The notes under the pieces were generated by a model, which saw only the letters and a program-made list of their open reading frames with translations, made no database searches and was not told the origin of the DNA. Shown here piece by piece: positions 34,792-41,979 of a DNA stretch of 64,000 nt (position 1 is its first letter; every line of letters starts with the position of its first letter). The DNA comes from 38-11 sp964539975 (GTDB lineage: Bacteria; Bacillota; Clostridia; Tissierellales; Dethiosulfatibacteraceae). The DNA lies in contig CAZIKK010000004.1 of NCBI GenBank assembly GCA_964539975.1, positions 62,001 through 126,000 of the forward strand, read 5' to 3'. Both the position numbers and the translations under genes were made by a program.

Positions 34792-35810
34792 CAAAAAGCC
34801 TCCTTCTTCTTAGTATACAGAAGGTAGATGAAGAATGGGCCTCCAAAAACCGCTGTTACGATCCCTACAGGAATTTCTTGAGATATGAGGCTCCTAGCCA
34901 ATGTATCACAAGCCATCAACAATAGGCCTCCTACGTTAAAAGAAACAGGCAACAGTACCTTGTGCCTTGGACCTGTAAAGATTCGTGTAGCATGTGGAAC
35001 AATCAATCCTACAAATCCAATGATCCCAGATATCGCTACTGCAGCACCCGTTATGATAGAGGTTGTAATAAGAATGATTTTCTTTACCCTTTCAACTTGA
35101 ACACCAAGATTGCTTGCGTTTTCGTCACCTAGTAGCATAATATCCATGTCCCGTGAAAGATAAAGCAACACGACAAAACCCAACAAACTGTATGGAATAA
35201 TGGTTAAAACTTGTTCCCACCCTTTGCCAGAAAGGCTTCCCATAGTCCAGTGAATGATTATATGTAAACTTTCACCAAACAGCAGCATCATAACCGACAT
35301 CAGTGCAGCCAAGAACTGATTCATGGCAATTCCACTCAAAAGAAGGGTTGTAATAGGTACTTCATTACCAATCCTTGCGATTGAATAGACAATCACCACC
35401 ACCATAATTGCACCAGCAAACGCTGTAATGTTGATTGCTGGAATCCCAAAAAATCTCATTCCAGCAAAAAAAACAATGCTTAATGTGGCTCCAAAAGCAG
35501 CACCAGACGATATTCCTAATATGTATGGGTCTGCCATCGGATTTTTCAGGAGCCCTTGATAGGCGACTCCGCTAATTGCAAGTGTGCCTCCCACAAAATA
35601 GGATGCAATAATTCTTGGTAGCCTTACGTGTAGAATAATGTATCTTGTAGCATCAGAAATGTCTTCTTGGAAAGAAATCAACCCTAATTCTTCCAGGACA
35701 ATTTTTGCAATATCCAGCCATTTCACACTAACCGCTCCTATGGATAACGTAATGACGATACCTCCCAAAAAAGCAATGAGCGAAATCAGCAACATTTTTT
35801 TATTCTTCAA
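34791..35810 (-). CDS. btuC: Cobalamin ABC importer permease BtuC (FecCD family)
   Basis: A 339-residue membrane protein with about ten helices. The FecCD hallmarks are VRLPRIIASYFVGGTLAISG near residue 60, GLLKNPMADPYILGISSGAA, and GIIGFVGLIVPHATRIFTG with the coupling helix toward the C-terminus. It forms the translocation pore with BtuD. Stop and start codons overlap with btuD, and it begins 26 bases after btuF, so the three are one operon. Confidence 0.92.
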   Translation of the reverse strand: MKNKKMLLISLIAFLGGIVITLSIGAVSVKWLDIAKIVLEELGLISFQEDISDATRYIILHVRLPRIIASYFVGGTLAISGVAYQGLLKNPMADPYILGISSGAAFGATLSIVFFAGMRFFGIPAINITAFAGAIMVVVIVYSIARIGNEVPITTLLLSGIAMNQFLAALMSVMMLLFGESLHIIIHWTMGSLSGKGWEQVLTIIPYSLLGFVVLLYLSRDMDIMLLGDENASNLGVQVERVKKIILITTSIITGAAVAISGIIGFVGLIVPHATRIFTGPRHKVLLPVSFNVGGLLLMACDTLARSLISQEIPVGIVTAVFGGPFFIYLLYTKKKEAF

Positions 35811-35836
35811 ATCAACACCTTCTTACTCGTTGTCTG

Positions 35837-36784
35837 TTACTTTCCTTCAAATGCTTGTGGATGAATGGCTTTTGCAACCATTTCAAGTCCTTGAATAATA
35901 CGAGGTCCTGGTCGAGAAGTGATGTCTTGGTGAAGCAAAAAGACTTGACCTGTTCTTATTGCCTCAATGTTTTCGTATCCGGTTCGATTAAAGATATCTT
36001 CAGGCGTCTTGAAGCCATCATCCGCTGTTAAATAGACGTCTGGATTCTCTGTGATCAGCTTCTCAATACTAAACTCAGGGTAAGCTGATTCTGTGTCCCC
36101 CGCGATGTTAATGCCATTGGATAACACGATCAATTCATTCATGAAGCTTCCTGGTCCCGACGACATCAATGGATCATGCCAGATTTCATAAAAAACTTTT
36201 TTTGCTGGATAGCCACTTACCTTGTCCACAATGTCATTCTGTTGTGCTGTCATTTCTAAAATCATTTCATTTGCTTCATCTGAAGCACCGATGACATCTC
36301 CAATACTCTGAATTGTATCATATGTTTCATCAAGATTGCTTGGGTTAATCAACAACACGGCAATGCCAGCATTTTCCAATTGACCAATCACCTCTTCACT
36401 CAACCATGCCGCAAAGAAAACATCGGGCTGCGCATCGATAATCAACTCCAGATTGGGGCCATTATAATCTCCAATTTTATCGACAGAAAGTGCCTCTTCA
36501 GGATAATTGCAGTAGACAGAAACACCTACTAAGTGATCACCCTTACCCAAGGCATAAATGATTTCAGTGTTACTTGGGACAGAAGATACCAGACGTTCAG
36601 GCATTGTCTGAATAACAACTTCTCTTCCCATGCTGTCCGTAACAGTCATAGGATACATTGAGGAGCTATTCAAATCTTCACTCTCAATTGGATCAGGTGT
36701 TGTTTCGTTCCCATTCCCATTCCCGCAAGCAATAAGCAATAACATTAAAAGAATTGCCAATAAGATTGTTAATTGTTTTTTCAT
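35837..36784 (-). CDS. btuF: Cobalamin-binding lipoprotein BtuF
   Basis: A 315-residue extracytoplasmic binding protein with lipobox LLIAC after an N-terminal helix, so it is a lipoprotein. The class III two-lobed binding fold is recognisable by PERLVSSVPSNTEIIYALG, VGVSVYCNYPEEA, the connecting long helix, and YLTADDGFKTPEDI. The YCNYPEEA segment is typical of BtuF/cobamide binders. It lies directly after the cobalamin riboswitch and terminator, which supports corrinoid binding. Confidence 0.9.
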   Translation of the reverse strand: MKKQLTILLAILLMLLLIACGNGNGNETTPDPIESEDLNSSSMYPMTVTDSMGREVVIQTMPERLVSSVPSNTEIIYALGKGDHLVGVSVYCNYPEEALSVDKIGDYNGPNLELIIDAQPDVFFAAWLSEEVIGQLENAGIAVLLINPSNLDETYDTIQSIGDVIGASDEANEMILEMTAQQNDIVDKVSGYPAKKVFYEIWHDPLMSSGPGSFMNELIVLSNGINIAGDTESAYPEFSIEKLITENPDVYLTADDGFKTPEDIFNRTGYENIEAIRTGQVFLLHQDITSRPGPRIIQGLEMVAKAIHPQAFEGK

Positions 36785-36804
36785 GTTCCCTCCTAATATT
36801 TAAC

Positions 36805-36834
36805 TAAAAAATTTCCCAACCTAGGTTGGGAAAT
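36805..36834 (-). terminator. Expression-platform terminator of the cobalamin riboswitch
   Basis: TTTCCCAACC and GGTTGGGAAA form a long perfect palindrome followed by six T residues on the minus strand, about 30 bases before the btuF start. It should form when cobalamin is bound. Confidence 0.85.
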
Positions 36835-36887
36835 TATCTAATATTAAAAGCATAATATTAAATACCCTTCCCTCCGAAGGTTATTAA

Positions 36888-37045
36888 TAGCGTGCGTTAT
36901 AGGCAGGTCTCCTGGCTTGTGCATCACCTCATTCCACCCTTCCCGGTATAAACCAGTGGTTGTGAAACTTGTATCACTTACAGTAGCGGGGGCTGCAGTG
37001 GATTTTCACCACTTTCCCTATTAAGTATGAACACCTACACACTCT
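36888..37045 (-). promoter_or_regulatory. Cobalamin (B12) riboswitch
   Basis: Minus strand shows the conserved order AATAGGGAA, GGTGAAAATCCACTGCAGCC (in part), CCCGCTACTGTAA, a variable middle with GGAAGGGTGGAA, and the terminal GCCAGGAGACCTGCC that is the strongest mark of the class. The region up to 37094 has no gene. A TTGACT lies at 37080-37085 but without a good -10. It controls btuFCD. Confidence 0.96.
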
Positions 37046-37094
37046 ATTCAGTTGCAAAACAATCCTACCATAAAATATCAGTCAATGCAACGAC

Positions 37095-37871
37095 TTAATT
37101 TTGGGTAAATTTGTACTTCTCTCTAACTTGGATAATATTTCCACATGTCATTTTGCCTTCTGGACATGGTCCTACAACACATCCTGGGCCAGCATTCTTA
37201 AAAAGCGACGGTGCTACTTCCATTACCTCTTTAAGCATCTGAAATGCCATCTCTCTGATTTCCCACTGGGCTCTCTCGCAACATCTCAACCTGAAAAAAT
37301 GCATTAAAGACCGTGCATTCATTGTGAGCATGATTTTTGTTTCACAGGCATTAGGTAAGACATACCTGGCATCCTCAATAGCTTTTTTTGTCGCTATTGA
37401 AGCAGCTCTTTTTTCTGGAATGCCCTCCTTTATAAATGTGTCCTTATGCTTTTTATAAAGCATTTCTGACAAGTCATCATAGATTTTCTGATCTTGTTGC
37501 ATGGCATGGATAAATAAGTCTCTTGCTTCTTGGACTTGTTCTATCTCAGGTGGAATAATGTATTGAAATTGTCCTTCTGTTACATATCTTTGAGATCTTT
37601 GACTATAGCTAGCAATTCTATGTCTGACTAATTGATGTGTTAATGTTCGACTCACCCCTTCAACAGAAAAGGAAAAACTGATGTGCTCAATTGGGGACTG
37701 GTGTCCAATAGACATCAGCATATCAATAAAACTAGAAGCTTTATCTTCAGACAAATCATTAAATAACGCATCACCAGGAAGGTCTGAGTAGCATAGTTTT
37801 GCTGCTGCTGCTACTAGTTTTTCTGGATTTGGCGTGTGTGCCACTAACTTGACTCTCAACTCTGCATTCAT
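37095..37871 (-). CDS. thyX: Flavin-dependent thymidylate synthase ThyX
   Basis: About 258 residues from the ATG at 37871, with TGAGGT six bases upstream; an earlier ATG at 37877 touches that site. The ThyX motif RHRIASYSQRSQRYV (RHRxxSxxxxSxR) lies near residue 83, and the segments SPIEHISFSF, LPNACETKIMLTMNARSLMHF (in part) and FRLRCCERAQWEIR are typical. It makes dTMP from dUMP using methylene-THF, NADPH and FAD. The Cys-rich tail (PGCVVGPCPEGKMTCG) is common in clostridial ThyX. Divergent from the TetR gene. Confidence 0.96.
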   Translation of the reverse strand: MNAELRVKLVAHTPNPEKLVAAAAKLCYSDLPGDALFNDLSEDKASSFIDMLMSIGHQSPIEHISFSFSVEGVSRTLTHQLVRHRIASYSQRSQRYVTEGQFQYIIPPEIEQVQEARDLFIHAMQQDQKIYDDLSEMLYKKHKDTFIKEGIPEKRAASIATKKAIEDARYVLPNACETKIMLTMNARSLMHFFRLRCCERAQWEIREMAFQMLKEVMEVAPSLFKNAGPGCVVGPCPEGKMTCGNIIQVREKYKFTQN

Positions 37872-37924
37872 GATCATACCTCATTTTTTTCATTATTTTT
37901 CATTATACACAATTTTAACTATTG

Positions 37925-37946
37925 TAACAAACTTTATAATTTGTTA
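37925..37946. promoter_or_regulatory. Inverted repeat, likely operator of the TetR regulator
   Basis: TAACAAA and TTTGTTA form a perfect 7-bp inverted repeat with an eight-base spacer that contains TATAAT. A second arrangement, TTGTAA (37922-37927), 17 bases, TATATT (37945-37950), also overlaps it. A TetR dimer bound here would block its own promoter and could affect divergent thyX. Confidence 0.55.
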
Positions 37947-37968
37947 TATTATTAACAGAGGTGATCTT

Positions 37969-38619
37969 ATCAAACGTTATAAAAAGGGTGTCGAAACAAG
38001 AAATAACATTATAAATGCTTCCAAATCACTTTTTTATTTACAAGGGTTTGACCATACAACGGTTCAAAAGATTGCAGATTTAGCTTCTGTCAATTTGGGC
38101 TTGCTGTCTTATTACTTCAAGACGAAAAACAATATCATCAAGATTATTTTCACAGAGTTCTATGAAAGCATCGACAGTATTGTTTGTGATGTTTGTGACA
38201 AAGAGGAGCATTTGATCTTGTTTTTCATGGCAAAAGAACGCATTGCTTACGATATCATTTTTAAAGACCCCAACAATTTACGTTTCTTTAAAGAGACCAT
38301 CCATAAAAATGTTGTGGTTAAAATCATGGAAGAATATACGCTCAACAATTATTTGACCATTAATAAAGAAACAGGCAAAAATATTGATGAGCGGTTTGTC
38401 AAATGTTATGCCGCCTTAGAAAATGGAGGCGCTGTCAATATTATTAAAAAGTTCTTTGCAAACGAAATCCAAATTGATTATGAAAATTTAGCAGACATAC
38501 TCATAGGCTGCACCCCAAGATTATTCAGTGTTGAAGGAAACATCATTGAAGATTATATTCTTAAGTCAAAAGAACTCCAAAAAAAAGTCGATTACTCGAA
38601 AGTAAAACTCTTAATATAA
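37969..38619 (+). CDS. TetR-family transcriptional regulator
   Basis: About 216 residues. The N-terminal helix-turn-helix is clear: RNNIINASKSLFYLQGFDHT then TVQKIADLASVNLGLLSYYF and KTKNNIIKIIFTEFYESID. The C-terminal ligand domain is unassigned. The start is a puzzle: there is no ATG, GTG or TTG near the AGAGGTGAT site, only CTT-ATC, so an ATC codon at 37969 fits best; the nearest ATG in frame (37870) lies inside the divergent thyX start and before the promoter. Target genes unknown apart from itself. Confidence 0.8.
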   Translation: MKRYKKGVETRNNIINASKSLFYLQGFDHTTVQKIADLASVNLGLLSYYFKTKNNIIKIIFTEFYESIDSIVCDVCDKEEHLILFFMAKERIAYDIIFKDPNNLRFFKETIHKNVVVKIMEEYTLNNYLTINKETGKNIDERFVKCYAALENGGAVNIIKKFFANEIQIDYENLADILIGCTPRLFSVEGNIIEDYILKSKELQKKVDYSKVKLLI

Positions 38620-38620
38620 A

Positions 38621-38656
38621 AGAAAGTTCATGCAACTCGGCATGAACTTTCTTTTT
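38621..38656. terminator. Bidirectional terminator between tetR and yhbY
   Basis: A 13-bp perfect stem (AGAAAGTTCATGC with GCATGAACTTTCT, six-base loop) has T runs on both sides. It closes both converging genes. Confidence 0.88.
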
Positions 38657-38942
38657 AACTCAAATCAATGATACAATTGTCTGATGGCCGATACAACACA
38701 AATTTTCTGCCCATGCTCATTACATATTCTGCACCTAATATCTCTGCCAATTGACTTGCTGTTTCTTTGGACTCCAAAGGGCTATTGCTTAGTATTTTGA
38801 ATTTCACTAGTTCCCTTGCGTCTAAAGTTTCATCCGCTTGTTTTATCAAGTTTTCTGTAATCCCGTTCTTGCCAATATTAATTAAGACTTCTTCTGTGTT
38901 TGCTATGGATTTCAGTTGACTACGTTGTTTCCCTGTTAACAT
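38655..38942 (-). CDS. yhbY: YhbY-type ribosome-assembly RNA-binding protein (CRM domain)
   Basis: A 95-residue CRM-domain protein. It begins MLTGKQRSQLKSIANTEEVL and has the INIGKNGITENLIKQ segment with the GxxG-type loop, then ELVKFKILSNSP. YhbY binds pre-50S particles in ribosome assembly. It follows obgE by 11 bases, the standard order obgE-yhbY. Confidence 0.95.
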   Translation of the reverse strand: MLTGKQRSQLKSIANTEEVLINIGKNGITENLIKQADETLDARELVKFKILSNSPLESKETASQLAEILGAEYVMSMGRKFVLYRPSDNCIIDLS

Positions 38943-38953
38943 GTTTATCTCTC

Positions 38954-40228
38954 CTATTCTATGAAATCGAATTCAATACCGCATACAACAACAGTATCTC
39001 CTTCTGATGCTCCCAGTGTTTTTAACTTCTCAATCACACCTTTGTCATTGAGAACTTTCTGGAAATTCTTGATAGATTCCGTATCTTCAAAATTGGTTGA
39101 GTCCACCAATTTTTCCAAAAAGTATCCATCTGCTATGTATTGTTCATTATGTCGATACACATTAATAGTGTCTCTAATTTCTTTTTGTGACAACTTCAGT
39201 GCTTCATTTTCGTCATAGAAGGTTACCGGATTTGGCATCTCTTTTAGTTGATTCAATGCGGCGTACAATACTTCGGTAATCCCGGTCTTTGTGACGGCAG
39301 AAATTTCAAAGATATCACCCTTCCCTGATAGTTTATCTCGAACACGTTTAATATTCTCTTCGACATTTGGCAAATCTGTCTTGTTTAAGACAATAATTTG
39401 TTCTTTCTCCGCCAAAGCCTGGCTGTGTTGAGCCAACTCATTATTAATAGTATAGTAATCCTCAATAGGATCTCTTTCTTCCTGACCTGAAATGTCTATA
39501 ATGTGCAATACTAGACGTGTCCTCTCAATGTGACGCAAAAACTCAAGCCCTAAACCAGTTCCAGTTGATGCACCCTCAATAAGACCAGGGATATCTGCTA
39601 TTAAAAAGCTCTCTCCTGTTGGCATTTTAACCACACCAAGATTTGGTTTCAATGTTGTGAAATGATAATTGGCTATTTTGGGATTAGCGCTCGTGGTTAC
39701 CGATAAAAAAGTTGATTTACCTACATTAGGAAAGCCAATCAATCCTACATCTGCAATCATTTTGAGTTCTAATATAACCGTCTTTTCTTCTGCTTTGCCG
39801 CCTGGTTCAGCAAATCTTGGAGCGCGTCGTGTGGAGCTTTTGAATTTAACGTTGCCCCTGCCGCCTTTTCCGCCTTTTGCAGCTATAAAAGTTTGATTAG
39901 CCGCATTCAAGTCTGCTAACACAATACCCGTCTCTTCGTCTTTGACCAATGTCCCAACAGGCACTTTTAAAACCAAATCTTCGCCTTTAGCGCCATATTG
40001 GTTTTTGTTTCTTCCATCTTCTCCATTTTGTGCTTTGAAAATCTTTTTGTACTTAAAATCCATTAAAGTTCTAAGCCCTTCATCAGCAACAATCACAATG
40101 TTTCCACCTTTGCCGCCGTCTCCTCCAGCAGGTCCACCCATTGGTTCATATTTTTCACGTCTAAAAGCAATAGAACCATTTCCGCCTTTCCCCGCTTTTA
40201 GATTAATCTTAACGATATCTACAAACAT
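38954..40228 (-). CDS. obgE: Obg-family GTPase
   Basis: A 424-residue GTPase in three parts. The glycine-rich Obg domain is residues 1-158 (KAGKGGNGSIAFRREKYEPM, GGPAGGDGGKGG). The G domain follows with GFPNVGKSTFLSVTT (G1), DIPGLIEGAS (G3) and LNKTDL (G4). The C-terminal OCT domain is about residues 345-424. Obg acts in 50S assembly and, in sporulating Firmicutes, in stress and sporulation signalling. It sits after rpmA, separated by a terminator hairpin. Confidence 0.97.
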   Translation of the reverse strand: MFVDIVKINLKAGKGGNGSIAFRREKYEPMGGPAGGDGGKGGNIVIVADEGLRTLMDFKYKKIFKAQNGEDGRNKNQYGAKGEDLVLKVPVGTLVKDEETGIVLADLNAANQTFIAAKGGKGGRGNVKFKSSTRRAPRFAEPGGKAEEKTVILELKMIADVGLIGFPNVGKSTFLSVTTSANPKIANYHFTTLKPNLGVVKMPTGESFLIADIPGLIEGASTGTGLGLEFLRHIERTRLVLHIIDISGQEERDPIEDYYTINNELAQHSQALAEKEQIIVLNKTDLPNVEENIKRVRDKLSGKGDIFEISAVTKTGITEVLYAALNQLKEMPNPVTFYDENEALKLSQKEIRDTINVYRHNEQYIADGYFLEKLVDSTNFEDTESIKNFQKVLNDKGVIEKLKTLGASEGDTVVVCGIEFDFIE

Positions 40229-40249
40229 CTTTACACTTCCTTTTCATGT

Positions 40250-40274
40250 AAAAAACCTACCGAATCGGTAGGTT
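40250..40274 (-). terminator. Terminator between rpmA and obgE
   Basis: A stem AACCTACCGA with TCGGTAGGTT followed on the minus strand by a T run before the obgE ribosome site. It ends the rplU-prp-rpmA transcript or reduces read-through into obgE. Confidence 0.75.
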
Positions 40275-40278
40275 GCTT

Positions 40279-40566
40279 TTACGCTTCTTTTGGATAAACA
40301 CTAACCTGTTTTCTCTTTTTGTCTTTTCTCTCAAACGTGACAACACCATCCACTAAAGCAAATAGCGTATCGTCACCACCCCTGCCAACGTTGTTGCCTG
40401 GGTGCAACTTTGTACCTCTTTGTCTGACTAGAATGTTTCCTGCTAAAACAAATTGTCCATCCGCTCTTTTTAGTCCAAGTCTCTTTGATTCACTATCTCT
40501 ACCATTTTTTGAGCTACCAACACCTTTTTTATGTGCGAATAGCTGTATATTCAATTTTGCAATCAT
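40279..40566 (-). CDS. rpmA: Ribosomal protein L27 with a cleavable N-terminal extension
   Basis: A 95-residue L27 precursor. The family motif GRDSESKRLGLKRADGQFV and GTKLHPGNNVGRGGDDTLF are present. It starts MIAKLNIQLFA before HKKGVGSS: the Firmicutes-type extension removed by Prp between Ala11 and His12, which exposes the functional N-terminus near the peptidyl-transferase centre. Prp is encoded two bases upstream. Confidence 0.97.
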   Translation of the reverse strand: MIAKLNIQLFAHKKGVGSSKNGRDSESKRLGLKRADGQFVLAGNILVRQRGTKLHPGNNVGRGGDDTLFALVDGVVTFERKDKKRKQVSVYPKEA

Positions 40567-40568
40567 GT

Positions 40569-40898
40569 TTACACCTCCTCATAATTAAGGCTTATATTCT
40601 CGTTAAAATCTTCCAAAAGCAATAGAATTCCCACTTCAAATGTTTTTAAAATAACGCTAGTGCTCTCATTTGCATGATCAATGAATAAAGTCATGACACC
40701 TTTTTTTTCATCTATCTTGAATTGCATCTCAGAGGTGGATATACCCGCAACCTCATGAGTTGCATTCAATGCTGTATAAGCTAGAACAGATACAGCCGCG
40801 CAAACAATATCTTGACCAGATTCAGCAAACATGGCATGTCCCGCTATTTTAAAGCCGTGATAGGTTTGACTTCTCTTTAGTAAGCTGATTTGTATCAT
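40569..40898 (-). CDS. prp: Ribosomal-processing cysteine protease Prp
   Basis: A 109-residue protease of the YsxB/Prp family. His21 in GHAMFAESGQDIVCAAVS and Cys33 in the same segment match the known catalytic pair (His22/Cys34 in the S. aureus enzyme). It cuts the L27 extension. Located between rplU and rpmA, the standard place; one base separates it from rplU. Confidence 0.95.
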   Translation of the reverse strand: MIQISLLKRSQTYHGFKIAGHAMFAESGQDIVCAAVSVLAYTALNATHEVAGISTSEMQFKIDEKKGVMTLFIDHANESTSVILKTFEVGILLLLEDFNENISLNYEEV

Positions 40899-40899
40899 A

Positions 40900-41211
40900 T
40901 TAGCCTACTATCTTTTCAATCTTCACTTGTGTGTATGGTTGTCTATGTCCTTGCTTTTTTCTGTAGTCTTTTTTTGCTTTAAATTTAAACACAATGATTT
41001 TTTTTGCTTTTCCTTGCGCTTCAACCAAAGCATCCACTGTTACATTTTCTAAGTATGGCTTGCCAACTTCTACTTGATCGTCTTTCGAAATTAATAACAC
41101 TTTATCAAAAGTAACTTTTTCACCTTCAGTTCTTTCCAGTTTCTCTATTCTTATACTATCGCCTTCTTTAACACGATACTGTTTACCACCTGTTTCTATA
41201 ATTGCATACAT
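40900..41211 (-). CDS. rplU: Ribosomal protein L21
   Basis: A 103-residue L21 from the ATG at 41211, with GGAGGTG upstream; a longer frame to 41229 covers the leader. It starts MYAIIETGGKQYRVKEGDSI and ends KKGHRQPYTQVKIEKI-like (KKQGHRQPYTQVKIEKIVG), the family's hallmark. First gene of rplU-prp-rpmA. Confidence 0.98.
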   Translation of the reverse strand: MYAIIETGGKQYRVKEGDSIRIEKLERTEGEKVTFDKVLLISKDDQVEVGKPYLENVTVDALVEAQGKAKKIIVFKFKAKKDYRKKQGHRQPYTQVKIEKIVG

Positions 41212-41214
41212 GAT

Positions 41215-41290
41215 TAAACACCTCCTCAAACCAGTCTCGCCTTTGCAGGTACTTGCGTTTTAAAACCTACTCAGTGCGGCTACTTACAAA
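41215..41290 (-). promoter_or_regulatory. L21 leader RNA element
   Basis: The 5' UTR of rplU matches the Firmicutes L21 leader: GTAGCCGCACTGAGTAGGTT, an AACGCAAG stretch, then GGTACCTGC-like (AGTACCTGCAAAGGCGAGAC) and TGGTT before the ribosome site. Such leaders are thought to bind L21 or a partner for autogenous control. Confidence 0.8.
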
Positions 41291-41295
41291 AAAGA

Positions 41296-41324
41296 ATTAT
41301 ATCTAATTTATACCACTTTGTCAA
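41296..41324 (-). promoter_or_regulatory. Consensus promoter of the rplU operon
   Basis: Minus-strand TTGACA (41319-41324) and TATAAT (41296-41301) with a 17-base spacer, a perfect SigA match. The -35 lies inside the last codons of the upstream gene. It drives the L21 leader and rplU-prp-rpmA. Confidence 0.92.
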
Positions 41325-41979
41325 TGAATTTTAAGCCAACACGTACCATATTGATATTATCGACATGTATCAGCTTATTATACAGGAATTGACGCAACTC
41401 TTCAATCTTTAAACTACCTGACTCATTGAAACAGATTGTCACTTCTATCTCAATCACCAAGTCTTTAGCTTCTTTTAGTTCTATGCATTCAAGATAATCC
41501 GGAACATTAATTGTCTTCTTAACAATCTTTTGTTTCTTTTTCCTCTCTCTTATAATCTCATAGTCCTCGTCAAGAATGCCTTTCAATGTGTCTTTGGCAA
41601 TTTCCGCTTCTTTTTCACTTTTAAAGAATACCTCTACCCTATATATCTGTCCCGTCACACGAGCTGGGAGTGATTGACTCTTACTTGAAACAACAGCCGT
41701 CACAACTTCCATTCCTTTTGGCAACACTTCGTTTATGCTATGAACGAAAGTTGACACATCCATATCTTGTTCCAACTCGATTTCAGCGTACTCGCCTATG
41801 CTTTCCACGCCCAATGGTAATGGCGTCGCAATGCTTAATTTAGGGTGAGGGTTGTATCCCTCAGAATATCTAATAGGGAATTTTCCTCTCCGCAAAGCTC
41901 TTTGCAACGCTCTTAGCGTGTCTAAGTGAGAAATGAATTTTAACGGTCCTGTTTTAGTGTACTTAAATATGATTTTCAA
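41308..41979 (-). CDS. TIGR03936-type protein (DUF2344), partner of a radical-SAM protein
   Basis: A 223-residue protein with the DUF2344 start FKYTKTGPLKFISHLDTLRA, RAL-RRGKFPIRYSEGYNPHPKL and ATPLPLGVESIGEYAEIEL. It normally stands next to, or is fused with, the radical-SAM protein encoded directly upstream; together they are thought to modify RNA or protein, but the reaction is unknown to me. Begins at TTG after AGGAGGTCC and overlaps the upstream gene by 17 bases. Confidence 0.88.
   Translation of the reverse strand: MKIIFKYTKTGPLKFISHLDTLRALQRALRRGKFPIRYSEGYNPHPKLSIATPLPLGVESIGEYAEIELEQDMDVSTFVHSINEVLPKGMEVVTAVVSSKSQSLPARVTGQIYRVEVFFKSEKEAEIAKDTLKGILDEDYEIIRERKKKQKIVKKTINVPDYLECIELKEAKDLVIEIEVTICFNESGSLKIEELRQFLYNKLIHVDNINMVRVGLKFIDKVV

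Noticed and set aside
37834..37968. Upstream 45-codon extension of the TetR gene starting at ATG 37834 or 37870
   Set aside because: It overlaps the divergent thyX start, lies before the likely promoter and encodes a hydrophobic stretch not found in TetR proteins.
39942..40271. Pro-rich plus-strand ORF opposite obgE
   Set aside because: It mirrors the glycine-rich Obg domain (Gly codons read as Pro on the other strand).
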